NCBI RefSeq assembly: GCF_000384335.2
Contig: NZ_KQ031382.1
Location: 2,987,545-3,051,544, forward strand
Reading direction: 5' to 3'
DNA length: 64,000 bases
DNA from: Hyphomicrobium sp. 99
GTDB taxonomy: Bacteria > Pseudomonadota > Alphaproteobacteria > Rhizobiales > Hyphomicrobiaceae
The first letter of the stretch is position 1. Each line of letters begins with the position of its first letter. Position numbers and translations under genes: made by a program. Of this stretch, positions 24,373 to 33,210 are shown one piece after another. The notes under the pieces were generated by a model, which worked only from the letters and a program-made list of their open reading frames with translations, was not told the DNA's origin and ran no database searches.

Positions 24373-24657
24373 ATGTCGGACCGGACCCAACTCGCTATTG
24401 GCCGCAATTCGATATCCGTACCTCGCATGACGAAAAGGCTCGTTGAAGCCGTCATCGCAACAGGACTGACTTCGCTCGTCGCATTCGTCATCTTGGTCTT
24501 GAACAACGTGCTGACCAACAGGGGCGGATGGCTCGAAGGCTTCGACGTTTGGCGCGCCTTCATGCGTCAGCCCGCGATCCTTGGAACGATGTTTCTGACG
24601 GCGCTTGTCACAGTCATGTTTCTGACATGGCAGCGCGATCGCCTCACGAAGCGCTGA
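24373..24657 (+). CDS. Small two-helix membrane protein
   Basis: A 94-residue protein from the ATG at 24373, behind GAGGAG. A polar N-terminus of about 28 residues is followed by two hydrophobic helices (AVIATGLTSLVAFVILVL and AILGTMFLTALVTVMFLTW) and a basic end (QRDRLTKR). No family recognised. An opposite-strand frame at 24147-24563 covers part of it but lacks a ribosome site. Confidence 0.6.
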   Translation: MSDRTQLAIGRNSISVPRMTKRLVEAVIATGLTSLVAFVILVLNNVLTNRGGWLEGFDVWRAFMRQPAILGTMFLTALVTVMFLTWQRDRLTKR

Positions 24658-24681
24658 ACTGGCTTACTCTATTTCGTGAAA

Positions 24682-24714
24682 TAAAAAAAAACGGCGAGAT
24701 GAAAATCTCGCCGT
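24682..24714 (-). terminator. Rho-independent terminator for the gene at 24760
   Basis: ACGGCGAGAT (24691-24700) and ATCTCGCCGT (24705-24714) form a perfect 10-bp stem with a GAAA loop. The A-run at 24683-24690 gives the T-tract on the minus strand, so it ends the transcript coming from 24760-25191. Confidence 0.88.
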
Positions 24715-24759
24715 TGCCGTTTCAGGAGAGTCGTTCGTGGAGAGGCGCTGCAGCGCTGA

Positions 24760-25191
24760 CTATTTCTTCAGCGAAGCGTTGCACTGGCTGTAATAGCCGC
24801 CACCCTTCTGGATCCACTTGAGACCGCCGTTGGCGTTATTGGCCTTGTTGGCTCTGTATTGATCGAGGCAGGTGTGCATACGAGCCTTGCCTGCCGTCTC
24901 CTTGGAATATTTCGAATCGACCGCCTTCGGGAAAACGGCCCCGCCGGAAGGCGCCGCGGTCTCGGTTTTGGCCGCGGGCTTTTCCTCGGTCGTGGCAGGT
25001 GCCGCCGTATCAGCACCGGCGCACTCTTTCTTCCGGAATTCGTTCCAGGTCTCGCCGTTCAAAGTGCCGGCAGACTTCGCTGCCTGGTACTTCACGCTGC
25101 ATTCTTTGGTCGAAAGTGCAAAGCTCGGTCCGGCGCCCACGGCAGCAAACGCCGCGAACACAGCTGCCGATACGAGAAAGCGTGAGGTCAT
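24760..25191 (-). CDS. Exported protein with two cysteine-containing repeats
   Basis: A 143-residue protein starting MTSRFLVSAAVFAAFAAVG (signal peptide, cut near SFALS), with AAGGAG six to seven bases before the ATG at 25191. Two segments with spaced Cys flank an Ala/Pro/Thr/Lys linker: KECSVKYQAAKSAGTLNG with WNEFRKKECAG, and MHTCLDQYRANKANN with YYSQCNASLKK. The first type is frequent in uncharacterised Rhizobiales exported proteins. Periplasmic, function unknown. Confidence 0.75.
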   Translation of the reverse strand: MTSRFLVSAAVFAAFAAVGAGPSFALSTKECSVKYQAAKSAGTLNGETWNEFRKKECAGADTAAPATTEEKPAAKTETAAPSGGAVFPKAVDSKYSKETAGKARMHTCLDQYRANKANNANGGLKWIQKGGGYYSQCNASLKK

Positions 25192-25448
25192 CTGAAGTCT
25201 CCTTGGACGGCGATGAATAAACCGGCCCACTACAAATCGATATCCCTGACCAGCAGCAAGCACAAAGACAGGGGTTGCGCTTTCAGCAACGCGGGTACGG
25301 TATAAGCTTTCGATGATGCTGCGGAAATGCGGATTCGGGTCTACTTACTAAAAAGTATAGGCATGACGCACACTTTCAGACGAAGGGGAAAGGCCAAGCC
25401 CGTTCCAGACACCATTGAATTGCTGATACAATGATATCGGAGGAAGCA

Positions 25449-25889
25449 ATGAACCTTGGGCGCTATAGAGGCCTGAGATCCATAATCGGTGTAATTACAA
25501 TGAGCCTGTGCTGGGGTGCAGCGGCGGCCGATGCTCCTGAGGATATCGTCGCCACGACGCGTGCAGCCGTTGCGAGCGCCCGTCTGACACCTCGGGACAC
25601 TGGATCTCGCTACGGCCAGGCATTGGGCGCCGTCGAACTCTGCACCGGCGCCAAAGTCACGGACAAGGCGTCGACGCTTCCCGCCCTCTATTCGGGCGAA
25701 GAACTCGACATATTCAACGCTCAGCAAAAAAAGATCTACGACGCCTGGATCAGGGTGAAGCATTGCGTCCGCGAGGATGACCCGAACCAGTGCAAGGTCA
25801 TTATCGATGAAAGCTGCGCGGCAGCCTTGACGGAAATCGGCCCTAAAGGAACGGCCTTCCCCGGATTGTTGGAATTCAACCGGCCTTGA
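25449..25889 (+). CDS. Exported hypothetical protein
   Basis: A 146-residue protein from the ATG at 25449 (GGAGGA before it; the frame opens at 25431). Signal-like segment IIGVITMSLCWGAAAA. The mature part has four Cys (ELCTGAK, KHCVRED, NQCKVII, ESCAAAL), likely paired, and is otherwise helical. No family recognised. Confidence 0.68.
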   Translation: MNLGRYRGLRSIIGVITMSLCWGAAAADAPEDIVATTRAAVASARLTPRDTGSRYGQALGAVELCTGAKVTDKASTLPALYSGEELDIFNAQQKKIYDAWIRVKHCVREDDPNQCKVIIDESCAAALTEIGPKGTAFPGLLEFNRP

Positions 25890-25893
25890 GAAG

Positions 25894-26193
25894 CTATCGC
25901 CTGAAAAGCAGCGCCACGCTCTCGACGACCGCCCAAAACATCAGAACAGCTGCCAATACCGGGAACGTGATTTTGCCCAGCCCGGCCGTCAGGAACAGGG
26001 TCGACAACAATGGCCCAAGATCAAACCCGAACGCGGCGCAGGCATTCCTGGCTGCATCGTTAATCTCACAACCGGCAACTAACGCCCCGAGAGCCGCCAC
26101 AATGATGCCGGCGAACGGCACCAGCGCCAGCACCATCGAAAATGCGATCATGAACCAGCGAAAGCGATAGAGCACACGTCCCCCAGAGACCAA
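25894..26193 (-). CDS. Hypothetical membrane protein
   Basis: Up to 99 residues with three hydrophobic segments (WFMIAFSMVLALVPFAGIIV, an Ala-rich second helix, and FPVLAAVLMFWAVVESVALL). There is no ATG at the start: a TTG at 26193 has AAAGG six bases ahead, and a GTG at 26175 or an ATG at 26151 are alternatives. No family recognised. Confidence 0.5.
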   Translation of the reverse strand: MVSGGRVLYRFRWFMIAFSMVLALVPFAGIIVAALGALVAGCEINDAARNACAAFGFDLGPLLSTLFLTAGLGKITFPVLAAVLMFWAVVESVALLFRR

Positions 26194-26358
26194 GCCGGAC
26201 CTTTCTCAAGTCCTGCCTACCTTGGTTGCTCGAGTGTTCGATGTGCATCGACTTACACCATCGAGGTTAACGCCGAACACAAACCGTCACCCATCCTCCC
26301 TATTGATCAATGGGATTTCGCGCCTTAAGGCCTGCGGACGAACACGAACAGGACGAAA

Positions 26359-26769
26359 ATGGTTGATTTATCATCGCTGAGGGTAGGACTAGAGGGATCG
26401 GCAAGCGCCCTTGTCACGGAGGAGCGCCTCGCGACGAATGTCGGCAGCGGAAACGTGCCCGTGTTTGCGAGCCCGATGCTTCTTGCCTTGATGGAAGCCG
26501 CAGCAGTCGACTGCCTTGATGGTCATCTGCCGGAGGATTACCAGAGCCTGGGCGTCCAGCTCAACGTGGCGCATACTGCCCCCACTCCGATCGGCTTCAC
26601 CGTTACGGCCAAAGCAACGTTGAAGGCGATCGAGGGACGCAAGGTGACGTTCGATGTCGTCGCCAACGACGGCACCGAACAGATTGGATCGGGTGTCCAC
26701 ACACGTATTATCGTCGACACGCCCCGTTTCATGGCCCGCCTCGCCGCCAAATCTCTGCCACGACGTTAG
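26359..26769 (+). CDS. Hot-dog thioesterase, FlK-like
   Basis: A 136-residue protein of the thioesterase family that includes fluoroacetyl-CoA thioesterase FlK. Candidate catalytic residues are S38 (Thr in FlK), E46 in LMEAAAV and H72 in NVAHTAPTPIG. Length and order fit the family. Many bacteria carry such genes without meeting fluoroacetate, so a general acyl-CoA clearing role is more likely. It precedes the EipA-like gene by about 80 bases on the same strand. Confidence 0.85.
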   Translation: MVDLSSLRVGLEGSASALVTEERLATNVGSGNVPVFASPMLLALMEAAAVDCLDGHLPEDYQSLGVQLNVAHTAPTPIGFTVTAKATLKAIEGRKVTFDVVANDGTEQIGSGVHTRIIVDTPRFMARLAAKSLPRR

Positions 26770-26850
26770 AGGAAGGCTGCGGCATGCGCCTCGGCCCGTA
26801 CGACTCGCTTTCAGTACGCCATAAGGCAACATCACCGGAGTGACAGGGTA

Positions 26851-28071
26851 ATGCGATTGTTGCCAGCTCTCTTTGCTCTCGCCGCGTCGCTGACTATCGC
26901 CGCAGCAGCCGCGGCAGCTGAGTCCTGCACCACGAAGGATTTTGCGGCTGCAATCGACCAGTCCGGAGCCAGCCTCAGAGCGCTGACGCTTGAAGCCCAA
27001 CCAAAGCTTCAAGAGCGCATGCAGCGCTATCGGGCTGCTCTCAAGCTCAGCGATACCGACTACGAGGACGCAGCCCTCAACGCGATCCAGGATTCCGCAC
27101 TTGAGGAGCTCGATAGGAAGAGCAGTGCTCTGCTGTTGAGGGTCGATTCCCTCGGCCGCGTACCCGATGGCGTGCAGCCCGATTGCGCCAAGCTCGAAGA
27201 ATTGCGAGCCGCCGCGACCGAGCTCAATGGCGTCATCAAGGGCAAGTCCGACCTCATGCTGAAGCGTCTCGACGAGAAGATCGCCGAGGCTGAACGCAAC
27301 GCTGGGCCCCCCAAGCCCATCGCATCAACGGCGCCTCCAAAGCCGGCTCCGCAACCCTCAAGCCAGCCAGCAGCCCAAGCTCCGAGCCAAAATCCGGCAT
27401 CGAGTGCTCCGAAGCCCAAAAAGACCGTGCAGCCCGAGGTCGTGACGAAGGCGCCCCTCCCGCCGGCACATGGCTGGGACGCAAGCACCAAACACGATGA
27501 GGCAGTCGCACCACCGGTCGTCGCGATGAAGGAGCCGGATCAGGGTTCGCAGCCCTTCCCTGCTCCTCCGCCCCTACCCGCGCCCGAAGGCTACACGATC
27601 GATGAAATCCGCAACGCGACGCAGGGGTTCTTCGGAACCGTTTCGACAAACCTGGCGAGCGTCATCGAGCATGCGTTCAAGCAGTTCGGACGTCCGACTG
27701 CCTACGTGCTTGGGATTGAGGGCGGCGGCGCCTTCCTGGCCGGCCTTCGCTTCGGCCAGGGCAGCCTCTTCATGCGTTCGCAACCCGGCGTCAAAAAAGT
27801 CTATTGGCACGGACCTTCCCTCGGCACCGACTTCGGCGCTTCGGGATCTCGAACACTGTTCCTCATCTACAATATGGATGATCCGGCGGCGCTCTATCGC
27901 AATTTCACCGGCATCGACGGCTCGGCTTATTTCGTCGGCGGCGTCGGTCTGACTGTACTCAAAGGCGGACCGGTTATCATGGCGCCCATCCGTTCCGGCG
28001 TCGGAATGCGTCTCGGTGCCAACCTCGGGTATCTGGGCTTCACGGAAAAGCCGACCTGGAATCCGTTCTGA
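26851..28071 (+). CDS. eipA: EipA/DUF1134 envelope protein with long N-terminal extension
   Basis: A 406-residue exported protein. The C-terminal 160 residues (from about 248, YTIDEIRNATQGFFG) are DUF1134, the beta-barrel periplasmic domain of Brucella EipA, needed for envelope integrity. Typical pieces are AYVLGIEGGGAFLAGLRFG, VYWHGPSLGTDFG and SAYFVGGVGLTVL. Ahead of it lie a signal peptide (1-22), a helical probably coiled-coil segment (about 25-145) and a Pro/Ala/Lys-rich linker (about 150-245). As I recall, EipA itself is only about 200 residues, so the N-terminal half is an addition. It ends at a shared terminator. Confidence 0.88.
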   Translation: MRLLPALFALAASLTIAAAAAAAESCTTKDFAAAIDQSGASLRALTLEAQPKLQERMQRYRAALKLSDTDYEDAALNAIQDSALEELDRKSSALLLRVDSLGRVPDGVQPDCAKLEELRAAATELNGVIKGKSDLMLKRLDEKIAEAERNAGPPKPIASTAPPKPAPQPSSQPAAQAPSQNPASSAPKPKKTVQPEVVTKAPLPPAHGWDASTKHDEAVAPPVVAMKEPDQGSQPFPAPPPLPAPEGYTIDEIRNATQGFFGTVSTNLASVIEHAFKQFGRPTAYVLGIEGGGAFLAGLRFGQGSLFMRSQPGVKKVYWHGPSLGTDFGASGSRTLFLIYNMDDPAALYRNFTGIDGSAYFVGGVGLTVLKGGPVIMAPIRSGVGMRLGANLGYLGFTEKPTWNPF

Positions 28072-28098
28072 AACCCGGCCCCGAAAACGGCAAATAAA

Positions 28099-28123
28099 AA
28101 AGGCCCGGAAACACCGGGCCTTT
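28099..28123. terminator. Bidirectional terminator between eipA and the L,D-transpeptidase
   Basis: AAAGGCCCGG (28099-28108) and CCGGGCCTTT (28114-28123) make a 10-bp stem around AAACA, with an A-run on the left and T-rich TTTCTTTTTC on the right. It can stop transcripts from both convergent genes. Confidence 0.92.
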
Positions 28124-28165
28124 CTTTTTCTCAGGAATTGCCTTCGACGATAATCGTCGCGTCGC

Positions 28166-29032
28166 TCAATTGGCATATCCGTAGGTGTAGTAATATTTCT
28201 TCGGACGGGGCGGTACTTTGTAGACGTAATCGCCGTTCTTCCTCCGGTAGACCTTTGTCGGCACGCCGTCGATCATGACGTAGCCAGCCGCCTTGAGATC
28301 TTTCTTTTTGAGCGGCCGGGTGTCGTAGGCTGAATCATCACTTCCCCAGCTGTTGCCCCAAAACCAATTGCTCGAGCCGCTGCTTGCAACGTCCTCATCC
28401 CTGCGCTGATCGCGATCCCGCCGGCTGGCAATGGCACCACCATCACGCCAATTCGGACGCCCATGAACGCTGACGCGCGTCATCGTCAGCCCATGACTCT
28501 GCACAAGATTGTAAAAGGTTTTCGCATTCGCAGGCGCAAGACGGATACAGCCGTGCGACGCGGGACTTCCAAGCGCCGCCAGATGATAGGTCCCATGCAC
28601 AGCGACGCCGCCATTGATGAAAACAGCATGCGGCATCGGCGCATTATCGTATTTGCGCGAGTACCACATTTTGGATGTCCATTGCGGATGGAAATTTCCC
28701 GTGGGCGTCGGATATTGTGACGTGCCCGATGAGATCACCCAGCTGTAACGCGGCTCGCCGTTGACGGAAACGGACATCGTCTGGCGGCTCAAATCAATCG
28801 ACGCCGTCAGCGTCGGCGGCGGCAGCGGTTTCGGTTTGGCGGCAACCGGCGCAGGTTTCTCCGTGGCCGCTTCGGGAGTGGACTTACTCGCGTCCCCGAA
28901 AAACGTCGTTGTGCCCGATTGGCTCTCGGTGGCGGGGCCCGCCGCCTTGGTTTCGTTGTCTGACGGCGCAGCGAGCACCGAAACCGAATGAACGGCAGCG
29001 AAAATCGCCACCAACGCAAATGCCCGCAACAT
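28166..29032 (-). CDS. L,D-transpeptidase (YkuD domain)
   Basis: A 288-residue exported enzyme from the ATG at 29032, which has GGGGAG upstream; the longer frame to 29134 lacks one. Signal peptide MLRAFALVAIFAAVHSV, then a Pro/Ala/Lys spacer and the YkuD domain (about 75-190) with H146 in VHGTYH and the catalytic SHGCIRL (H160, C162). It makes 3-3 peptidoglycan crosslinks or attaches proteins to the wall. A C-terminal Tyr-rich tail (YYYTYGYAN) with an Arg/Asp-rich linker is extra and may anchor or bind. Convergent with eipA. Confidence 0.93.
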   Translation of the reverse strand: MLRAFALVAIFAAVHSVSVLAAPSDNETKAAGPATESQSGTTTFFGDASKSTPEAATEKPAPVAAKPKPLPPPTLTASIDLSRQTMSVSVNGEPRYSWVISSGTSQYPTPTGNFHPQWTSKMWYSRKYDNAPMPHAVFINGGVAVHGTYHLAALGSPASHGCIRLAPANAKTFYNLVQSHGLTMTRVSVHGRPNWRDGGAIASRRDRDQRRDEDVASSGSSNWFWGNSWGSDDSAYDTRPLKKKDLKAAGYVMIDGVPTKVYRRKNGDYVYKVPPRPKKYYYTYGYAN

Positions 29033-29236
29033 CACAGCTCCCCACGCAATACGCGATCGCTTCTTCCCACTACGATAATATCCCGAAAGATGCCGAAACG
29101 TTAAGAAAATCACGATTGAATGTCTTGGAATCAAGCCGCCGAATTCAAATAGATTACGAAATCGTTTCTTATATCGAGTTGAGCATTTCGCCCCAATGCT
29201 CGGGCGAGTCCCAACAGCTTGAATGCATTCTCTTAA

Positions 29237-30700
29237 TTAGGATCGCTTCGCTAATTTGGAAGTGCCCTTTATTTGCTCATATGCCTGAAGAGCGCGGCCG
29301 CGCGCGTGCCCATGATCGATGATGGGCCTGGGATATGACTTTCCGAGCACAACTCCAGACTGTGCCAATTCGGCGGCGGACAGAGTCCAAGGCGCATGAA
29401 TTGCCTTCGCCGGTAATTTCGCGAGTTCCGGAACCCACTTCCGAACGTAGTCACCGTTCGGATCAAATTTCTGACCCTGCAAAATTGGATTGAAAATCCG
29501 AAAATAAGGCGCCGCATCGGCGCCACAACCGGCGACCCACTGCCAGCTCGCGGAGTTGTTCGCGAGATCGGCATCGACAAGCGTGTCCCAAAACCATGCT
29601 TCACCTTTGGTCCATGGGATGAGCAAATGCTTGACGAGAAACGACGCGGTGATCATCCGCGCCCGGTTGTGCATATAGCCCGTCACCCACAATTCCCGCA
29701 TCCCGGCATCGACAATCGGATAGCCGGTCTTTCCGCGCTGCCATGCCTTCAATTGCGCCGGCTCATCTCGCCAGGGAAACGCCGCAAACTCGGGACGGAG
29801 CGGCGCCTCGGGCAATTTCGGAAACTGCATGAGCAGCGAATATGAAAACTCGCGCCAGGCGAGTTCTTTCATGAACGTCTCGATCGATTGATCGAGCACG
29901 CCCTTCCCCTTGGCGGCGTCGGTCGCAGCCCGCCAGCAGGCAGCCAGTGAAATCTCTCCGAACGCCAGATGCGGCGACAGTCGCGAAGTTCCCTCCCTGT
30001 CGAGCCGATCACGATCGCCTTTATAGGCCGCGAGGTGCTTTTTGAACTTCGTGAGGCGGACCCGCGCCCCGCCTTCACCCGGCTCCCAAGTCTCGCCGAG
30101 ACCGCCTGACCAGTCAGGCTTTGTGGGCGAGAGCTCCCAATCGCGGAGGTCGTCGGATTTCGGCAAGCGCTGCGGCGACTTTATCTGATCCGGTGCATCA
30201 GATGCTCGATGCAGCTCGAGATCCTTGACGAATGCTCGCCAGAATGGCGTGAAAACCTGATAGGCGCCGTTCGCATTGGTTCGCACGTCCTCAGGCTCGC
30301 GAAGCAACCGGCCGCCGTAACGCTTGAACGCAACGCCCATCTCATCGAAATGCAACTTCAGTTGGCCTTCGAGTGCAACTGCCCAAGGCTCGTAGCTTCG
30401 CGTGAAATAGATCGCCGTCGCGCCCGTCTCTTCGACAAACCGCGGCAACTCACGAAGAATGGCGCCACGACGCAGAATGAGCCGCCCGCCGTGATCGGCG
30501 ATGTCGCGGCCTAAAGCGTCCAGACTTTTCGCCAGCCACCACCGCGACGCACCGCCGAGCCCCCAATCCCCCGGCGTTTCGTCGTCCAGAATGTAAAGCG
30601 GAACGACAGGCGCGCCGCTTGCAACGGCCGCACTCAATGCCGAGTGATCGCGCAGGCGAAAGTCGTTGCGAAACCAGACAATGACAGGTGCACTGCTCAT
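29237..30700 (-). CDS. phr: Deoxyribodipyrimidine photolyase
   Basis: A 487-residue light-driven DNA repair enzyme that reverses cyclobutane pyrimidine dimers with FAD. The N-terminal antenna domain opens with VIVWFRNDFRLRDHSAL. The FAD-binding domain carries RLSPHLAFGEIS, ELAWREFSYSLL, the GYPIVDAGMREL segment and WQWVAGCGADAAPYFRIFNP. Length and order match class I CPD photolyases. It starts 37 bases after the TPR gene ends, on the same strand, so co-transcription is possible but not functionally obvious. Confidence 0.97.
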   Translation of the reverse strand: MSSAPVIVWFRNDFRLRDHSALSAAVASGAPVVPLYILDDETPGDWGLGGASRWWLAKSLDALGRDIADHGGRLILRRGAILRELPRFVEETGATAIYFTRSYEPWAVALEGQLKLHFDEMGVAFKRYGGRLLREPEDVRTNANGAYQVFTPFWRAFVKDLELHRASDAPDQIKSPQRLPKSDDLRDWELSPTKPDWSGGLGETWEPGEGGARVRLTKFKKHLAAYKGDRDRLDREGTSRLSPHLAFGEISLAACWRAATDAAKGKGVLDQSIETFMKELAWREFSYSLLMQFPKLPEAPLRPEFAAFPWRDEPAQLKAWQRGKTGYPIVDAGMRELWVTGYMHNRARMITASFLVKHLLIPWTKGEAWFWDTLVDADLANNSASWQWVAGCGADAAPYFRIFNPILQGQKFDPNGDYVRKWVPELAKLPAKAIHAPWTLSAAELAQSGVVLGKSYPRPIIDHGHARGRALQAYEQIKGTSKLAKRS

Positions 30701-30737
30701 TCAGCCGCGCAACCTCGTGCTGACGACCACACCTGCA

Positions 30738-32468
30738 TCAATTCCCGAACAAGAGATCGAATATGGACTTCGGCTTTGATCGGCGTTGCGAACGCTGCTC
30801 AGACTTTGGCGTAGGGTCGAAGCCGAATGGCTGGTCCCATGAACCGGCCGTACCTGCCTGACCGGCGCCGTAGGGTCGCCGCTGTCCAACGACCGCGACG
30901 TTGACGGGGCGAAGCTGATATTGGTCCGTGGCGCCGTCGACGCTTGCAACGAGCAGACTGTCACCATCCCATGTCCAGGTCGCCACCCGGTTACCCTGCT
31001 TATGGGGTTCGATCGCGATGACTTTTGCCTGAGCGATATCGACGAGCGCTGCAAGCTCCGCGTCCTCGAACCCGCCGCCCTTTACCGGCACGCGTCCACC
31101 CGAAAAGCGCAATATCCCGTAAGCCGCGTACGGCGGTGGCCGGACTTCCCAATCAAGGAGTTTCGGCAGCCCTTCGCCCGTCATCTCCAGCGGAACACGG
31201 ATCTGCGGGTACTCATCGCTCGTGGCCACGTAATCTTTGCCGTGCTGCACGACGTGCCATTTGCCGAGATCGAGAGAGGGGACCGCTTTGTCGTCGGCAT
31301 CATCGGCAGACGCGCCGAGCCTCTTCAAGGCGTCACTTGCGAAGCGCCAGCTCGGACGCAACTGCAGAACGCGGCGAAGATCCGTTATCGCCGTATCGGC
31401 CTGTCCGGTGGCTTCCTCGATTTCGCCCCGCGCCCAAAGCGCTTCCGGCGAGTTCGCGTCGAGCTTGATCGCCGTTTGCACGTCCTTGGCGCCGATATCC
31501 GGCTGACCGCTCTGCTTGTACACGAACGCCCGAAACGCGAATGCAACCGGCGAGCGCGGATCGAGCTCTATCGCGCGGTTGAGATCGGCATAGGCATCAT
31601 CCGATGCTTCAGCGATCCCATTGGAGAGACCGCGTCCCTCGTATGCTGCGCTCGATTTGGCATCGAGTTCGATGGCGCGCGAGAAATCCTTGATCGCCGA
31701 CGCGGTATTGCCGCCGAGCAGATATGCATAACCACGAACGACATAAAGCTCGCTGTTGCTCACGTCGAAGGCGACGGCACGGGAAAGATCTTCGATCGCC
31801 TCTTCACTTTGCCCGACTGCCAAGCGCGCCTCCGCGCGATTGCGATAGGCGGAGGCGAAGCGCGCATCAGCATTCACCGCGCGCGAAAAATCGCGTATCG
31901 CCGCATGCGGTTTTCCAACTGTGAGATAAGCAAGACCCCGGCCCGAAAGCGGTGGCGCACTGGCCGGCATCAACTCGATCGCCTTGGTGAAATCGAGGAT
32001 GGCATCGCGCGTCTTGCCGGCCTTCATCCGTGCATTGCCCCGGTTCGAATAGGCCGCAGCGTAACCGGGCGCCAGCACGATGGCGCGGTCAAAATCCTTC
32101 GTTGCCTCGCTGTATTGCCCCAGCGCCAAAAGCAGGTTGCCCCGATTGTTGTAGGCGACCGGATATTCCGGAAAAAGTTCGACCGCGCGATTGTAGTCTT
32201 CAAGCGCCAGCTTCGTTTCACCGAGGCGCACGTTCGCGACACCGCGATCATTGAGGATCGTCGCGCGCCGATCGTTGGCAAGCCCCGTGTCCTTCAGCGC
32301 TTCGGTATAAGTTGCAACCGCTTTTGCGACGTCGCCGCGAACGAGTTGAGCCGCGCCTTCTTCGACCTGCGACGGCACCGAAACGCCATCGGCGGCAAAT
32401 GCCTGCCCCATCGCGATCGACCAGGCCAAAGCAATGAACACCGGCGCTGCGTAAAAGCCCCTTATCAT
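30738..32468 (-). CDS. Exported tetratricopeptide-repeat protein
   Basis: A 576-residue protein from the ATG at 32468 (signal peptide MIRGFYAAPVFIALAWSIAM, cut near AFAAD). About ten TPR units run from about residue 25 to 400 with the pattern AYxNRGxxxxxxGxxxxAIxDFxxAI (for example YPVAYNNRGNLLLALGQYSE). The C-terminal third is not TPR and ends in a Gln/Pro/Arg-rich tail. A protein-binding scaffold in the periplasm is expected; partners unknown. The longer frame to 32786 overlaps the divergent thioesterase gene and is unlikely. Confidence 0.88.
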   Translation of the reverse strand: MIRGFYAAPVFIALAWSIAMGQAFAADGVSVPSQVEEGAAQLVRGDVAKAVATYTEALKDTGLANDRRATILNDRGVANVRLGETKLALEDYNRAVELFPEYPVAYNNRGNLLLALGQYSEATKDFDRAIVLAPGYAAAYSNRGNARMKAGKTRDAILDFTKAIELMPASAPPLSGRGLAYLTVGKPHAAIRDFSRAVNADARFASAYRNRAEARLAVGQSEEAIEDLSRAVAFDVSNSELYVVRGYAYLLGGNTASAIKDFSRAIELDAKSSAAYEGRGLSNGIAEASDDAYADLNRAIELDPRSPVAFAFRAFVYKQSGQPDIGAKDVQTAIKLDANSPEALWARGEIEEATGQADTAITDLRRVLQLRPSWRFASDALKRLGASADDADDKAVPSLDLGKWHVVQHGKDYVATSDEYPQIRVPLEMTGEGLPKLLDWEVRPPPYAAYGILRFSGGRVPVKGGGFEDAELAALVDIAQAKVIAIEPHKQGNRVATWTWDGDSLLVASVDGATDQYQLRPVNVAVVGQRRPYGAGQAGTAGSWDQPFGFDPTPKSEQRSQRRSKPKSIFDLLFGN

Positions 32469-32649
32469 TATCTGAGCAAAATCCTTTTGGGTGGCCTTAG
32501 ACCGCGATTCACATCTTACACAACCTAAGGTGCCATTGTGACCCTTGGGCGGGCAACGGACAAATCCGGCAGCGGCCGTCCGTCCAGTTGACGCATACGT
32601 AAAAGCTGCCCTAGGAGGCCAGAGAAGACTTGCTCCGGAGACCCGCGAC

Positions 32650-33210
32650 ATGAACCTTTGGCTCAGGCTCATATGGGTTCTGCTGACGGCTAAGGGCCGC
32701 GGCCACCTCGACGTGCCCCGCGAAACATCCGTGCTTCCGTTTCGCGTCTGGCCGCACGACCTCGACATCTCCCTGCATATGAACAACGGCCGCTATCTGA
32801 CATTGATGGACCTCGGCCGTCTGGATTTCATGGTGCGCTCCGGACTCTGGCGCGAAGTGCTGCGCCATCGATGGACGCCCATTGCGAGCGCCATCACCGT
32901 CCGCTTTCAGCGCGAGCTCCGCACGTTTCAGAAGCTCCGGCTCGAAACGCGCCTCCTCTGCTGGGATGCAGCGCTCGTCGTAATGGAACAGAAGTTCGTC
33001 ATCGACGGCGGAACGCGCGACGGACAAGCCGCGGCACGAGCCCTATTCAAAGGCGGCCTCTACGATCGAAAAGAAAAGAAGTTCGTCGAAATTTCCCGCT
33101 TGATGGCACTCCTCGGCGTTTCCGAAGTCAGTCCTCCTTCCACGCCCGAGGTCGAGGCGTTTTTGCATGCCGACGATCAACTCAAGCAGGCGGGTCGCGT
33201 TTCGACCTAG
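32650..33210 (+). CDS. Acyl-CoA thioesterase, 4HBT/THEM6-like
   Basis: A 186-residue hot-dog protein. The segment WPHDLDISLHMNNGRYLTLMD is the typical substrate-binding helix signature of this thioesterase branch. It starts at the ATG at 32650 behind CCGGAG; an upstream ATG at 32545 adds non-conserved sequence. It overlaps the end of the convergent nnr gene by 4 bases. Substrate unknown, probably acyl-CoA. Confidence 0.85.
   Translation: MNLWLRLIWVLLTAKGRGHLDVPRETSVLPFRVWPHDLDISLHMNNGRYLTLMDLGRLDFMVRSGLWREVLRHRWTPIASAITVRFQRELRTFQKLRLETRLLCWDAALVVMEQKFVIDGGTRDGQAAARALFKGGLYDRKEKKFVEISRLMALLGVSEVSPPSTPEVEAFLHADDQLKQAGRVST

Noticed and set aside
30921..32528. 535-residue open frame antisense to the TPR gene
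   Set aside because: The opposite strand has a signal peptide and clear TPR repeats; the antisense product is Arg/Ile-rich and repeats only because the TPR units repeat.
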